Assembly: GCA_028687645.1 (NCBI GenBank)
Contig: JAQTZQ010000002.1
Span: 23,781 to 87,780 of the forward strand
Source of the DNA: Rhodocyclaceae bacterium
Lineage (GTDB): Bacteria; Pseudomonadota; Gammaproteobacteria; Burkholderiales; Rhodocyclaceae
Direction of reading: 5' to 3'
Length of the DNA: 64,000 nucleotides
Position numbers and translations under genes: made by a program. Position 1 is the first letter of the stretch. Every line of letters begins with the position of its first letter. Below, piece by piece: positions 17,649 to 26,201 of this stretch. A model generated the notes under the pieces. It was not told the origin of the DNA and searched no databases. It was given only the letters and a program-made list of their open reading frames with translations.

Positions 17649-19925
17649 ATGATGAAGAAAACCCTGCTCTCTCTCCTGGTTGCCAGCCTTTTTGCGGCGC
17701 CCGCAATTGCCTTCGATCCATTCGTCGTTAAGGATATTCGTGTCGAGGGCATTCAACGCACTGAAGCTGGGACCGTATTCAGCTATCTGCCAGTTAAAGT
17801 CGGCGATACGCTCAATGACGAAAAAGCCGCGCAATCCATTAAAACCCTTTTTGCCACCGGTTTTTTTAAGGATGTACGAATCGAGATTGATGGCAAGGTG
17901 ATGGTCGTTTTGGTCCAGGAGCGGCCGGCCATCGCCAAAATCAATTTCGTCGGTCTCAAAGAGTTCGAAAACGATGTGATCATTAAGGCGCTCAAAGAAA
18001 CCGGGATTTCTGAGGGGCGAATTTTTGACCGTGCTCAACTCGACAGGGCTGAACAGGAACTCAAACGCCAATATCTGACGCGCGGCAAATACGCAGCGAC
18101 GATTACGACCACGATCACGCCACTTGAACGCAATCGTGTTGGCATTAATTTCAATATTGAAGAAGGCGCCGCAGCGCGTATCAAGCAGATCCACGTTGTC
18201 GGAGCCAAAGCTTTTACAGAAAAAGAGTTGCTCGGGTTGATAGAACTGACAACGTCCGGCATGCTTACTTGGTACACCAAAAATGACCAGTATTCGCGCC
18301 AGAAACTCGGTGCTGATCTGGAAAAGATTAAATCCTTCTATTTGAACCGTGGCTATCTCGAATTTAATATCGAATCCACTCAGGTCTCGATCTCTCCTGA
18401 CAAGCAGGATGTTTTCATTACTGTCAATGTCATTGAAGGTGAGCGTTACCAGGTTTCGTCAGTCAAGTTGGCGGGAGATTTGATTGTCTCGGAAGAAGAA
18501 TTACGCGGACTGGTTACGCTGATGCCGGGGGACGTATTTTCCCGCGAGCGTTTAAATCAAACCACCAAGGCAGTTGGTGATCGTTTGGGTAAGGAAGGCT
18601 ATGCCTTTGCCAACGTCAATGCTGCGCCGGAAATTGACAAGGAAAAACGTCAAGTCGCCTTTACGATATTTGTCGATCCGGGCAAGCGTGTTTATGTCCG
18701 CCGTTTGAATATCTCTGGCAACACCAAGACGCGTGATGAGGTGATTCGTCGTGAAATGCGTCAGATGGAAGGCGGTTGGTACGATGCAGAACGAGTCTCT
18801 GCATCCAAACTACGTCTTGATCGCCTGGGGTATTTTTCAGAGGTAGCGGTTGAGACGCCTGCAGTGCAGGGTACATCTGACCAAATTGACGTCAATATGA
18901 ATGTTACTGAAAAGCCAACCGGCAATTTAATGCTGGGTGTTGGCTTTTCCAGTACTGAAGGCCTTGTGCTATCGGGCTCGATTGCCCAGAACAATTTCAT
19001 GGGTAGTGGCAATAACGTCGGTATCCAAGTCAATACCGGCAAAATCAACACGGTCTACTCTTTTTCTTACACCAATCCTTATTTCACCAAGGATGGCGTT
19101 AGTCAGGGTTTTGACGTTTATCACCGTAACGTAGATACCACCACGACCTCGGTTGCGCCGTACAGGACATCGTCGACCGGCGGTAATATCAGGTTTGGTT
19201 TCCCGCTCAGCGAAAAGGAATCCTTGAGTTTTGGTGCTGGCCTTGACAGCACCTCCATCGAAACCTTTGACGATAGCCCCTTGCGCTACAAAGAGTTCTC
19301 TAGTGCTTTTCCCGGCGCCAACCTGACCATTCCGTTATCCATTAATTGGGTCAGTGACGGAAAAGACAGTTATTTGTTCCCAACAATGGGGCGTTACCAA
19401 AAAGCCGGTATTGAAGTTGCGATTCCCGGTGGCGATCTGACTTTCTATCGCGCCTCTTACCAGATCCAGCAGTATTTCCCGCTCAGCAAAACTTTTACCC
19501 TGATGCTCAATGGCGATATCGGCTACGCTGATGCTTATGGAGACACCACCATCCTGCCGTTCTACAAGAATTTCTACGCCGGTGGCGTAAATACGGTACG
19601 TGGCTACAAAGCAGGCAGTTTGGGTCCGCGTGACATTAACGGCGACAGTCTCGGCGGAACCCGCCGGGTGATTGGCAATGCCGAAATTCTGTGGGGTATT
19701 TCCGGCATGGAAAAAAGCCTCCGCATAGGCCTGTTCCTTGATGCGGGGCAGGTCTATGGTGCGGGTCAGGATTTATCCTTGGGTGATTTGAGGTATTCTA
19801 CTGGCTTGTCGGCCGCCTGGATTTCACCGATCGGACCGCTTAAATTCAGTTTTGGTCAGGCGCTTAATAAGCAGGAGGGCGATAAAACCGAGTCCTTCCA
19901 GTTCCAGTTAGGTACTACTTTTTGA
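17649..19925 (+). CDS. bamA: Outer membrane protein assembly factor BamA
   Basis: 758 residues with a signal peptide (MMKKTLLSLLVASLFAAPAIA). It is the Omp85 core of the BAM complex, which folds beta-barrel proteins into the outer membrane. Five POTRA repeats occupy about 22-420. The barrel follows, with the conserved VRGYKAGSLGPR motif on the loop-6 segment and a C-terminal phenylalanine (FQFQLGTTF), the recognised outer membrane sorting end. Two ATG codons in tandem can serve as start. It is 12 bp before skp. Confidence 0.98.
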   Translation: MMKKTLLSLLVASLFAAPAIAFDPFVVKDIRVEGIQRTEAGTVFSYLPVKVGDTLNDEKAAQSIKTLFATGFFKDVRIEIDGKVMVVLVQERPAIAKINFVGLKEFENDVIIKALKETGISEGRIFDRAQLDRAEQELKRQYLTRGKYAATITTTITPLERNRVGINFNIEEGAAARIKQIHVVGAKAFTEKELLGLIELTTSGMLTWYTKNDQYSRQKLGADLEKIKSFYLNRGYLEFNIESTQVSISPDKQDVFITVNVIEGERYQVSSVKLAGDLIVSEEELRGLVTLMPGDVFSRERLNQTTKAVGDRLGKEGYAFANVNAAPEIDKEKRQVAFTIFVDPGKRVYVRRLNISGNTKTRDEVIRREMRQMEGGWYDAERVSASKLRLDRLGYFSEVAVETPAVQGTSDQIDVNMNVTEKPTGNLMLGVGFSSTEGLVLSGSIAQNNFMGSGNNVGIQVNTGKINTVYSFSYTNPYFTKDGVSQGFDVYHRNVDTTTTSVAPYRTSSTGGNIRFGFPLSEKESLSFGAGLDSTSIETFDDSPLRYKEFSSAFPGANLTIPLSINWVSDGKDSYLFPTMGRYQKAGIEVAIPGGDLTFYRASYQIQQYFPLSKTFTLMLNGDIGYADAYGDTTILPFYKNFYAGGVNTVRGYKAGSLGPRDINGDSLGGTRRVIGNAEILWGISGMEKSLRIGLFLDAGQVYGAGQDLSLGDLRYSTGLSAAWISPIGPLKFSFGQALNKQEGDKTESFQFQLGTTF

Positions 19926-19937
19926 TTCAGGAGTGTC

Positions 19938-20444
19938 ATGTTGAAAGCTAAATCCCTCGTTCTCGCATCGTTGATGTCTGCCCTGTTCGTTACCGGCGTT
20001 GGCGCGACCGAGTTGAAGGTCGGCTATGTAAATACCCAGCGTATTTTCCGTGATGCGCCAGCAGCTCAAAAGGCTGCTAAAAAGCTGGAAGGCGAATTCT
20101 CGCGCCGCGATGAAGAGCTCAAAAAAATGGCCAAGCAGCTTCAGGGGCTGCAGGAAAATCTTGAGCGCAATTCAGTCACCATGGCCGAAAGTGACCGGCG
20201 CACCAAGGAAAAAGAATTCGGCGATTTATCTCGTGAATTCCAGCGTAAACAGCGTGAGTTCCGCGAAGATTTGAACTTGCGTCAAAATGAAGAAAATGCC
20301 GCCGTTATTGAAAAAGCGAACCGGGCAATCAAGCAGATTGCCGAATCAGAAAAGTACGATCTGGTTTTGCAGGATGTGGTTTGGGTCAGCCCGAGACTGG
20401 ACATGACCGACCGCGTGATCAAGGCGCTTGCCGAAGGTAAGTAA
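19938..20444 (+). CDS. skp: Periplasmic chaperone Skp/OmpH
   Basis: 168 residues with a cleavable signal ending near [16 protein letters not shown]. Skp holds unfolded outer membrane proteins between Sec and BamA. Most of the mature chain is a charged coiled coil rich in K, E, R and Q (about 45-130), matching the tentacle helices of the trimer. The location between bamA and lpxD is the standard one. The stop shares a base with the lpxD start. Confidence 0.95.
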   Translation: MLKAKSLVLASLMSALFVTGVGATELKVGYVNTQRIFRDAPAAQKAAKKLEGEFSRRDEELKKMAKQLQGLQENLERNSVTMAESDRRTKEKEFGDLSREFQRKQREFREDLNLRQNEENAAVIEKANRAIKQIAESEKYDLVLQDVVWVSPRLDMTDRVIKALAEGK

Positions 20445-21487
20445 TGCCTGCTGCTGCGGGTGTGGTGCTCTCTTTAGCCGACATCGCCGCCCATTTGGGC
20501 GGCGATGTATTTGGTGATGCGCAAACACAAATTTCCCAGGTAGCAACGCTCGCCTCGGCTGGAGCGGGTGACATTGGCTTTTTAGCTAACTTGAAATATC
20601 GGCAACAGTTGCAGACGACACGCGCTTCGGCAGTCATCGTTTCGCTAGATTTTGTCGATGCCGTCGATCTACCGAGGATCGTCAGCAAAAATCCTTACGC
20701 TTACTATGCACGAGTAGCGGGTTTGCTCAATCCGCGCAGTAAAACCCCGTCTGGCGTTCATCCCTCTGCCAATTGTGCTTCAACCCTGCCCGATACGGTG
20801 TCAATTGGCCCCAATGTCACGATTGGCAGTAATGTGGTTTTGGGAGAATCCGTTGTTATCCATGCTGGCTGCGTTGTGGCTGATGGCGTCAAAATAGGTG
20901 CGGGTACGGTGCTCTACCCGAATGTGACGATCTACGCATACTGTGAAATTGGTTGCGATTCGATTATTCATGCCGGCGTGGTGATTGGGGCCGATGGTTT
21001 CGGTTTTGCGCCAGATGCCGGTCAATGGGTCAAAATCCCACAAATCGGCCGGGTGGTGATTGGCAACGACGTTGAAATTGGGGCCAATACGACGGTTGAC
21101 CGTGGGGCTTTGGACGATACGCTGATTGGCGATGGCTGCAAGATCGACAATCAGATCCAGATCGGCCACAACTGTGTGCTTGGTAAGCATTGCGTGGTCG
21201 CCGCCTGTGCTGCAATTGCTGGCAGCGTAACGCTTGAAGATCATGTCACGATTGGTGGGGCAGCGATGATTGCTGGCCATGTGACGATTGCTTCGGGTGC
21301 GGTGATTTCCGGCGGCTCCTTGGTGATGAAAAACATTACCCGGCCCGGGCAATACACCAGCGTTTTTCCGCTGGAGGAACATAGTCACTGGTTGCACAAT
21401 GCAGCGCAGATTCGGCACCTGGCCAAGTTGGCCGGGCGCGTTTCTGAACTTGAGAAAACACTTAAAAATATTACTATAAAGGATTGA
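20444..21487 (+). CDS. lpxD: UDP-3-O-acyl-glucosamine N-acyltransferase
   Basis: 347 residues. It adds the second hydroxyacyl chain in lipid A synthesis. An N-terminal uridine-binding domain (about 5-100) precedes a left-handed beta helix of hexapeptide repeats ([18 protein letters not shown] and onward). [16 protein letters not shown] holds the likely catalytic histidine. A short helical tail ([17 protein letters not shown]) completes it. It is coupled to skp upstream and 4 bp from fabZ downstream. Confidence 0.97.
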   Translation: MPAAAGVVLSLADIAAHLGGDVFGDAQTQISQVATLASAGAGDIGFLANLKYRQQLQTTRASAVIVSLDFVDAVDLPRIVSKNPYAYYARVAGLLNPRSKTPSGVHPSANCASTLPDTVSIGPNVTIGSNVVLGESVVIHAGCVVADGVKIGAGTVLYPNVTIYAYCEIGCDSIIHAGVVIGADGFGFAPDAGQWVKIPQIGRVVIGNDVEIGANTTVDRGALDDTLIGDGCKIDNQIQIGHNCVLGKHCVVAACAAIAGSVTLEDHVTIGGAAMIAGHVTIASGAVISGGSLVMKNITRPGQYTSVFPLEEHSHWLHNAAQIRHLAKLAGRVSELEKTLKNITIKD

Positions 21488-21491
21488 TTAA

Positions 21492-21926
21492 ATGGATATC
21501 CATGAAATTCTGGAACACCTACCTCATCGCTATCCCTTCTTGCTCGTTGATCGGGTGCTGGAGGTGGTGCCGGGTAAATCAATCCATGCCTATAAAAATA
21601 TCACCATGAATGAGCCGTACTTTGTCGGCCATTTTCCGCATCATCCGGTGATGCCTGGCGTGCTGATCATGGAAGCCCTGGCGCAGGCAGCAGGCATTCT
21701 TTCATTCAAAACGATGGAGTCAAAGCCGGATCCCAACTCAGTATTTTATTTTGTCGGTATCGATGATTGCCGCTTCAAAAAGCCGGTGATGCCGGGCGAC
21801 CAGTTGCATCTGCACATTGAAATCATCCGCCACATGCGTGGTATCTGGAAATACAAGGCTGAGGCCAAAGTGGATGGTCAAGTGGTGGCCGAGGCTAATT
21901 TAATGTGTGCCAAACGCGATGTCTGA
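21492..21926 (+). CDS. fabZ: 3-hydroxyacyl-ACP dehydratase
   Basis: 144 residues, usual length. It dehydrates 3-hydroxyacyl-ACP in fatty acid elongation and competes with LpxA/LpxD for the same substrates, which explains its place between them. The hot-dog active site is [20 protein letters not shown], with the catalytic His and Glu. The end overlaps the lpxA start. Confidence 0.98.
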   Translation: MDIHEILEHLPHRYPFLLVDRVLEVVPGKSIHAYKNITMNEPYFVGHFPHHPVMPGVLIMEALAQAAGILSFKTMESKPDPNSVFYFVGIDDCRFKKPVMPGDQLHLHIEIIRHMRGIWKYKAEAKVDGQVVAEANLMCAKRDV

Positions 21927-22698
21927 GATGATTCATCCGACCGCCATTGTTGATCCCGCAGCCAAAATCGGCGCGCACGTCAAGATCGGCCCTTACTCGA
22001 TCATCGGCCCGCATGTCGAGATCGGTGAGCATACGACCATTGGTCCGCATGTCGTCATTAAAGGCCACACGCGAATTGGTCGCGAGAACCAGATTTTCCA
22101 GTTTTCGTCGCTGGGCGAGGTGCCACAGGACAAAAAATACGCCGGCGAACCGACGCGGCTTGAAATCGGTGATCGCAATACGATTCGTGAATTCTGCACC
22201 CTGAATCTAGGCACCGCGCAGGATGCCGGGGTGACGCGTATCGGTGACGACAACTGGATCATGGCTTATGTGCATATCGCCCATGATTGCCAGGTGGGCA
22301 ACAAAACAACCTTTGCCAATAATGCCCAACTGGCCGGGCATGTGGTGGTCGAGGACTGGGCAATTCTCGGCGGTTACACCGGCGTGCATCAATTTTGCCG
22401 CGTTGGCGCGCATGTCATGACGGCGGTCGGCACCGTGGTTTTGCAGGATGTTCCGCCTTATCTGATGGCAGCCGGCAATACCGCACAGCCTTATGGCATC
22501 AACGTTGAAGGCCTGAAGCGGCGTGGCTTTACCGCTGACTCGCTGACTGCGCTCAAGCGTGCTTACCGTACCTTGTACAAATCGGGTCTGTTGCTCGAAG
22601 AAGCCAAACTCAAACTGGCTGAAGAGGCCAAAACGCAGCCGGATGTTCAGCGCTTTGTTGATTTTCTGGCGGTTTCCAAGCGCGGCATTATTCGCTGA
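21919..22698 (+). CDS. lpxA: UDP-N-acetylglucosamine O-acyltransferase
   Basis: About 259 residues. It performs the first step of lipid A synthesis and is made of hexapeptide repeats ([20 protein letters not shown]) forming a trimeric beta helix. The catalytic His lies in [11 protein letters not shown]. The start is uncertain: the track uses GTG 21907, while ATG 21919 ([11 protein letters not shown]) or ATG 21928 (MIHPTAIV) fit the family better; none has a clear Shine-Dalgarno, suggesting coupling to fabZ. The stop TGA overlaps the lpxB ATG by one base. Confidence 0.95.
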   Translation: MSEMIHPTAIVDPAAKIGAHVKIGPYSIIGPHVEIGEHTTIGPHVVIKGHTRIGRENQIFQFSSLGEVPQDKKYAGEPTRLEIGDRNTIREFCTLNLGTAQDAGVTRIGDDNWIMAYVHIAHDCQVGNKTTFANNAQLAGHVVVEDWAILGGYTGVHQFCRVGAHVMTAVGTVVLQDVPPYLMAAGNTAQPYGINVEGLKRRGFTADSLTALKRAYRTLYKSGLLLEEAKLKLAEEAKTQPDVQRFVDFLAVSKRGIIR

Positions 22699-23846
22699 TG
22701 GGTAGCGTCGTGCGCATCGCCATGGTGGCAGGCGAGGCCTCCGGTGACCTCTTGGCCAGCCATTTGATGGCCGCGCTCAAGGCCAAACTGCCGAATGCCG
22801 TATTTTTCGGCATTGGCGGCCCGCGCATGGAAGCACAAGGTTTTGACGCCTGGTGGCCGATGGAAAAGCTCTCAGTTATGGGCTATGTCGACGCCCTCAA
22901 GCATTACCGCGAAATTTCCGGCATTCGTCGGCAGTTGAAAAAGCGGCTGCTTGATCTCCGGCCAGATATTTTTATCGGTGTCGATGCGCCGGACTTCAAT
23001 CTGGGACTGGAGACTAATCTCAAAGCAGCAGGGGTCAAGACCATTCACTACGTCAGCCCCTCGATCTGGGCCTGGCGCGGTGGGCGGATCAAGAAGATTG
23101 CCAAGGCAGTCGACCGAGTCCTGGCGCTGTTCCCCATGGAGCCGCCACTTTACGAAAAGGAGCGGATTCCGGTGACCTATGTCGGGCATCCACTGGCCGA
23201 TATTATTCCACTGAAAACCGACAAATTGCTTGTGCGTGAAAAGCTCGCCATGCCGCGTGATATGCCGATCTTTGCCTTGCTGCCGGGGAGTCGTAAAGGC
23301 GAGCTGGATAAAATGGCCGAGACCTTCGTTCAAACTGCAAAAATCATTCGCGAACGCTTTTTGCCCAACGCCCTGTTTGTGGTGCCCTTTACCACTCGCG
23401 AAACACGTTTGCAATTTGAAATGGCGATTTATACGCAACAGGCCAGTGATGTACCTTTCAGACTGTTATTTGGCCACGCTCAGGACGCCCTGGGTGCTGC
23501 TGACGTATCGCTGGTGGCCAGTGGCACCGCAACCCTGGAGGCTGCGCTGATCAAGCGACCGATGGTGATTACCTACAAAATCGCCAAGCTGTCGTACTGG
23601 ATCATGAAGCGCATGGCCTATCAGCCGTTTGTCGGGCTGCCCAATATTCTCGCCGGACGTTCAGTGGTGCCGGAAATTCTGCAAAACGAGGCAACGCCGG
23701 AAAATCTCGCCGAGGTGCTGGTTAAGTTGTACGAAGACAAGGAAAACGCCGAGGCGGTAGCGGAGGCCTTTACCGAAATTCATCTTCAATTGCGCCAAAA
23801 CACTGCCGAGAAGGCCGCCAACGCGGTCATTGAATGCCTGAACTGA
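22698..23846 (+). CDS. lpxB: Lipid A disaccharide synthase
   Basis: 382 residues, full length. This GT19 glycosyltransferase joins UDP-2,3-diacylglucosamine and lipid X. The N-terminal [15 protein letters not shown] motif, the central [17 protein letters not shown] block and [13 protein letters not shown] are all typical. It overlaps rnhB by 13 bp. Confidence 0.97.
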   Translation: MGSVVRIAMVAGEASGDLLASHLMAALKAKLPNAVFFGIGGPRMEAQGFDAWWPMEKLSVMGYVDALKHYREISGIRRQLKKRLLDLRPDIFIGVDAPDFNLGLETNLKAAGVKTIHYVSPSIWAWRGGRIKKIAKAVDRVLALFPMEPPLYEKERIPVTYVGHPLADIIPLKTDKLLVREKLAMPRDMPIFALLPGSRKGELDKMAETFVQTAKIIRERFLPNALFVVPFTTRETRLQFEMAIYTQQASDVPFRLLFGHAQDALGAADVSLVASGTATLEAALIKRPMVITYKIAKLSYWIMKRMAYQPFVGLPNILAGRSVVPEILQNEATPENLAEVLVKLYEDKENAEAVAEAFTEIHLQLRQNTAEKAANAVIECLN

Positions 23847-24424
23847 TCGTTCCAGCGGGGCTGGTTTGCGGTATTGATGAAGCGGGTCGTGGCCCGCTGG
23901 CGGGATCGGTGGTTGCAGCCGCAGTTATTCTTGACCCACTGCGCCCCATCGCTGGCCTCAACGACTCCAAAAAACTTAGCGAAAAGAAGCGCGATGCGCT
24001 GGCGCTGCTGATTCGCGAACGGGCCATTGCCTGGTCTGTGGCCTCGGCCTCGATTGAAGAAATCGATCGTTTGAATATCCTGCACGCCACCATGCTTGCC
24101 ATGCAGCGGGCGGTTGCTGGATTGGCGGTACGCCCGGTCAGCGCCATGGTGGACGGCAATCGTTGCCCGAAACTCGATATCCCTTGCGAGGCGGTGATCA
24201 AAGGCGATGGCAAAATTGCCTCAATCGCCGCTGCTTCAATTTTGGCCAAGACCGTGCGCGATGCCGAAATGCTGGTTTTGCATGCGCAATACCCGATGTA
24301 CGGATTTGATCGTCACATGGGCTATCCGACTGCAGCGCATTTCAAGGCGCTCGAAGAGCATGGCGCCTCACCAGTCCATCGGCGTAGTTTTGGCCCGGTT
24401 GCCCGCCAGCTTTCTCTGTTATGA
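23834..24424 (+). CDS. rnhB: Ribonuclease HII
   Basis: 196 residues. It removes single ribonucleotides and RNA from RNA-DNA hybrids. The type 2 RNase H motif [21 protein letters not shown] is at the N-terminus (Asp-Glu pair); further acidic residues are in VDGNRCPK and [12 protein letters not shown]. It overlaps lpxB and the methyltransferase gene (ATGA), so this cluster is translated as a chain. Confidence 0.97.
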   Translation: MPELIVPAGLVCGIDEAGRGPLAGSVVAAAVILDPLRPIAGLNDSKKLSEKKRDALALLIRERAIAWSVASASIEEIDRLNILHATMLAMQRAVAGLAVRPVSAMVDGNRCPKLDIPCEAVIKGDGKIASIAAASILAKTVRDAEMLVLHAQYPMYGFDRHMGYPTAAHFKALEEHGASPVHRRSFGPVARQLSLL

Positions 24425-25194
24425 AACTGATCCAGTCGCGCGACAACCCGTTTTTCAAGTCACTCAAGCGCCTGGCCGAATCCGGGCGCGAGCGGCGCAA
24501 AGCCGGGCAGACTTTGCTGGATGGCATGCACTTGGTTGAAGCTTACGAGGCTGCATTTGGCCCGGTTGATTCGCTGATGGTGACCGAATCGGCGCTGAAG
24601 CCCGGTAGCGAAATTGCCGCATTTATCGCCGGACGGGAAACCGTGGTGCTGGCTGATAGCCTGATGCGTGATCTCGGTTTGGTCGAGTCACCGAGTGGTT
24701 TGCTGGCACTTGCCAAGGTGCCAAGCGCAATTGTTACGGTCAACGCCGAAATTGACGCCATTTTGTTGGACCAGGTGCAAGACCCTGGCAATGTCGGGAC
24801 TTTGCTCAGGACCGCAGCCGCCGCCGGTATCAAGCAAGCCTTGCTCTCGCCCGGTTGCGCGGGGGCTTGGTCGCCAAAGGTGTTGCGCGCAGGACAAGGC
24901 GCGCATTTTGCCCTGACGATACACGAAGAGGCCGATCTCGCTGGTTTCATTGCCGAGTATCAGGGCTCGACCGCCGTTACCACCTTGGGCGAGGCGATCT
25001 CGCTGTATGAAGCGCGTTGGGCTGGCCCGCTGGCTTGGGTTTTTGGTGCCGAAGGGCAGGGCGTGCGCCCTGAACTGCTGGCCGCGGCTCAACTCAGAAT
25101 CCGGATTCCGATGCCGGGTGCGGTGGAATCGCTGAATGTCGCAGCGGCAGCAGCCATTTGTTTGTTTGAGGCGGTACGGCGGCGGTTGGGTTAG
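24421..25194 (+). CDS. SpoU/TrmH-family RNA 2'-O-methyltransferase
   Basis: 257 residues. The N-terminal substrate-binding domain ([23 protein letters not shown]) is followed by the knotted SAM-binding fold with motif 1 [16 protein letters not shown], motif 2 [10 protein letters not shown] and motif 3 [20 protein letters not shown]. It resembles rRNA methylases of the RlmB/TsnR group; the target base cannot be read from sequence. It is the last gene of the long plus-strand cluster and converges on the LuxR-type regulator 35 bp on, with no clear terminator between. Confidence 0.92.
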   Translation: MKLIQSRDNPFFKSLKRLAESGRERRKAGQTLLDGMHLVEAYEAAFGPVDSLMVTESALKPGSEIAAFIAGRETVVLADSLMRDLGLVESPSGLLALAKVPSAIVTVNAEIDAILLDQVQDPGNVGTLLRTAAAAGIKQALLSPGCAGAWSPKVLRAGQGAHFALTIHEEADLAGFIAEYQGSTAVTTLGEAISLYEARWAGPLAWVFGAEGQGVRPELLAAAQLRIRIPMPGAVESLNVAAAAAICLFEAVRRRLG

Positions 25195-25229
25195 TCTTTA
25201 GCGGATTGGCTCAACAAAAGTGGCGTCAG

Positions 25230-26027
25230 TCACTTGAGTCCCATGCGAGCGGCAAAGCCAATCAATTGCGCATCACCATCGGCCTTCAGTTTTTCAAGCA
25301 CCCTTGAGCGATAAGTTGAAATACTTTTTTTGCTCAGATCGAGACGGGTGGCTGTTGCTGCGTTGCGTTCCCCGCGAACAATACCCATCAAGACTTCAAG
25401 TTCGCGGTTTGATAGCGATTGCAAAAGTGCCGCATCTGACTGATGGGTTCGTTGTGGCTGAATTGCTTGCAAGCTCATCTCAGATTCAGTGCTCGGGAAT
25501 GGCTGCTCTATCATCAACGTTCGATTGATTTCCGTTGCAAATGTTTGTAACTGGGCAAGTGCAGCACTGAGTTCTTTTTGCTTTGACAAGGACTCCATTT
25601 CAGCGAGTCGTTGCTCGGTAATATTTGCATGAATGACCACGACTTCTCTTGGCTTGGAACGAGGAAGCGGTTTCACTTTCATTGAAAACCACCGTCGCTG
25701 ATTCGGGCTGTGGCAAGGATATTCAAGGCAAAACTCTTTCTTTTTGCCACCCAGTACGGCTTTTATTCCTTCGTAGGCCAAAATGGCTGATTCTGATGTC
25801 GGCCCGGAGGTTTCCAAACAGACGTCGAGATAACTCGAACCTATGCTCACCTTCTGCGCATGGCTTCCGTCAACCAGCGGATTTTTATTGGCAAAATCAC
25901 GCCAGGATTTGTTTGTCGTGATGATGAATCCCTGATGGTCGAGCACAGCAACATTGGCCTCTATGGTATCCAATGCTTTTGCCGCTCGCTCGATTTCTCT
26001 GGCTTTGGAATCACGTTCGATTTTCAT
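25230..26027 (-). CDS. PAS-domain LuxR-type transcriptional regulator
   Basis: 265 residues. A PAS domain (about 18-135: ANVAVLDHQGFIITTNKSWRDF through VIHANITEQ) is followed by a coiled linker (MESLSKQKELSAALAQLQTF) and a C-terminal LuxR/GerE helix-turn-helix (LSNRELEVLMGIVRGERNAA through KSISTYRSRVLEKL). There is no receiver domain, so the protein should sense a ligand itself or bind a partner. It is divergent from a large histidine kinase across a 174-bp gap that contains dyad symmetry, suggesting autoregulation or control of the kinase. Confidence 0.88.
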   Translation of the reverse strand: MKIERDSKAREIERAAKALDTIEANVAVLDHQGFIITTNKSWRDFANKNPLVDGSHAQKVSIGSSYLDVCLETSGPTSESAILAYEGIKAVLGGKKKEFCLEYPCHSPNQRRWFSMKVKPLPRSKPREVVVIHANITEQRLAEMESLSKQKELSAALAQLQTFATEINRTLMIEQPFPSTESEMSLQAIQPQRTHQSDAALLQSLSNRELEVLMGIVRGERNAATATRLDLSKKSISTYRSRVLEKLKADGDAQLIGFAARMGLK

Positions 26028-26054
26028 ATCATTTTTTGAAAAAATAGTAGGACA

Positions 26055-26114
26055 TGTCTGACAGACAAATTATAACGATAAGTGTAGCCTTCGCTACCTG
26101 AAGTACGCTGTAGC
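26055..26114. promoter_or_regulatory. Dyads in the divergent LuxR/kinase promoter region
   Basis: TGTCTG-A-CAGACA (26055-26067) is a perfect palindrome. GTAGC-CTTC-GCTAC (26084-26097) is another. TGTAGC-N4-GC occurs twice, at 26083 and 26109, 26 bp apart. These are plausible operator sites for the adjacent PAS-LuxR regulator; which of them it binds is unknown. Confidence 0.45.
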
Positions 26115-26201
26115 AAAGGCGATCATTGAGTCTGCAATTGCCTGAATATGGCGATTTTTTGACAAAAATATCGAACACACTCCATTTTCGTCAATCATTC
26201 A

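Noticed and set aside
17208-18194. 328-residue ORF on the minus strand
   Set aside because: It is entirely antisense to rseP and bamA, which have clear motifs; the translation has no recognisable domain.
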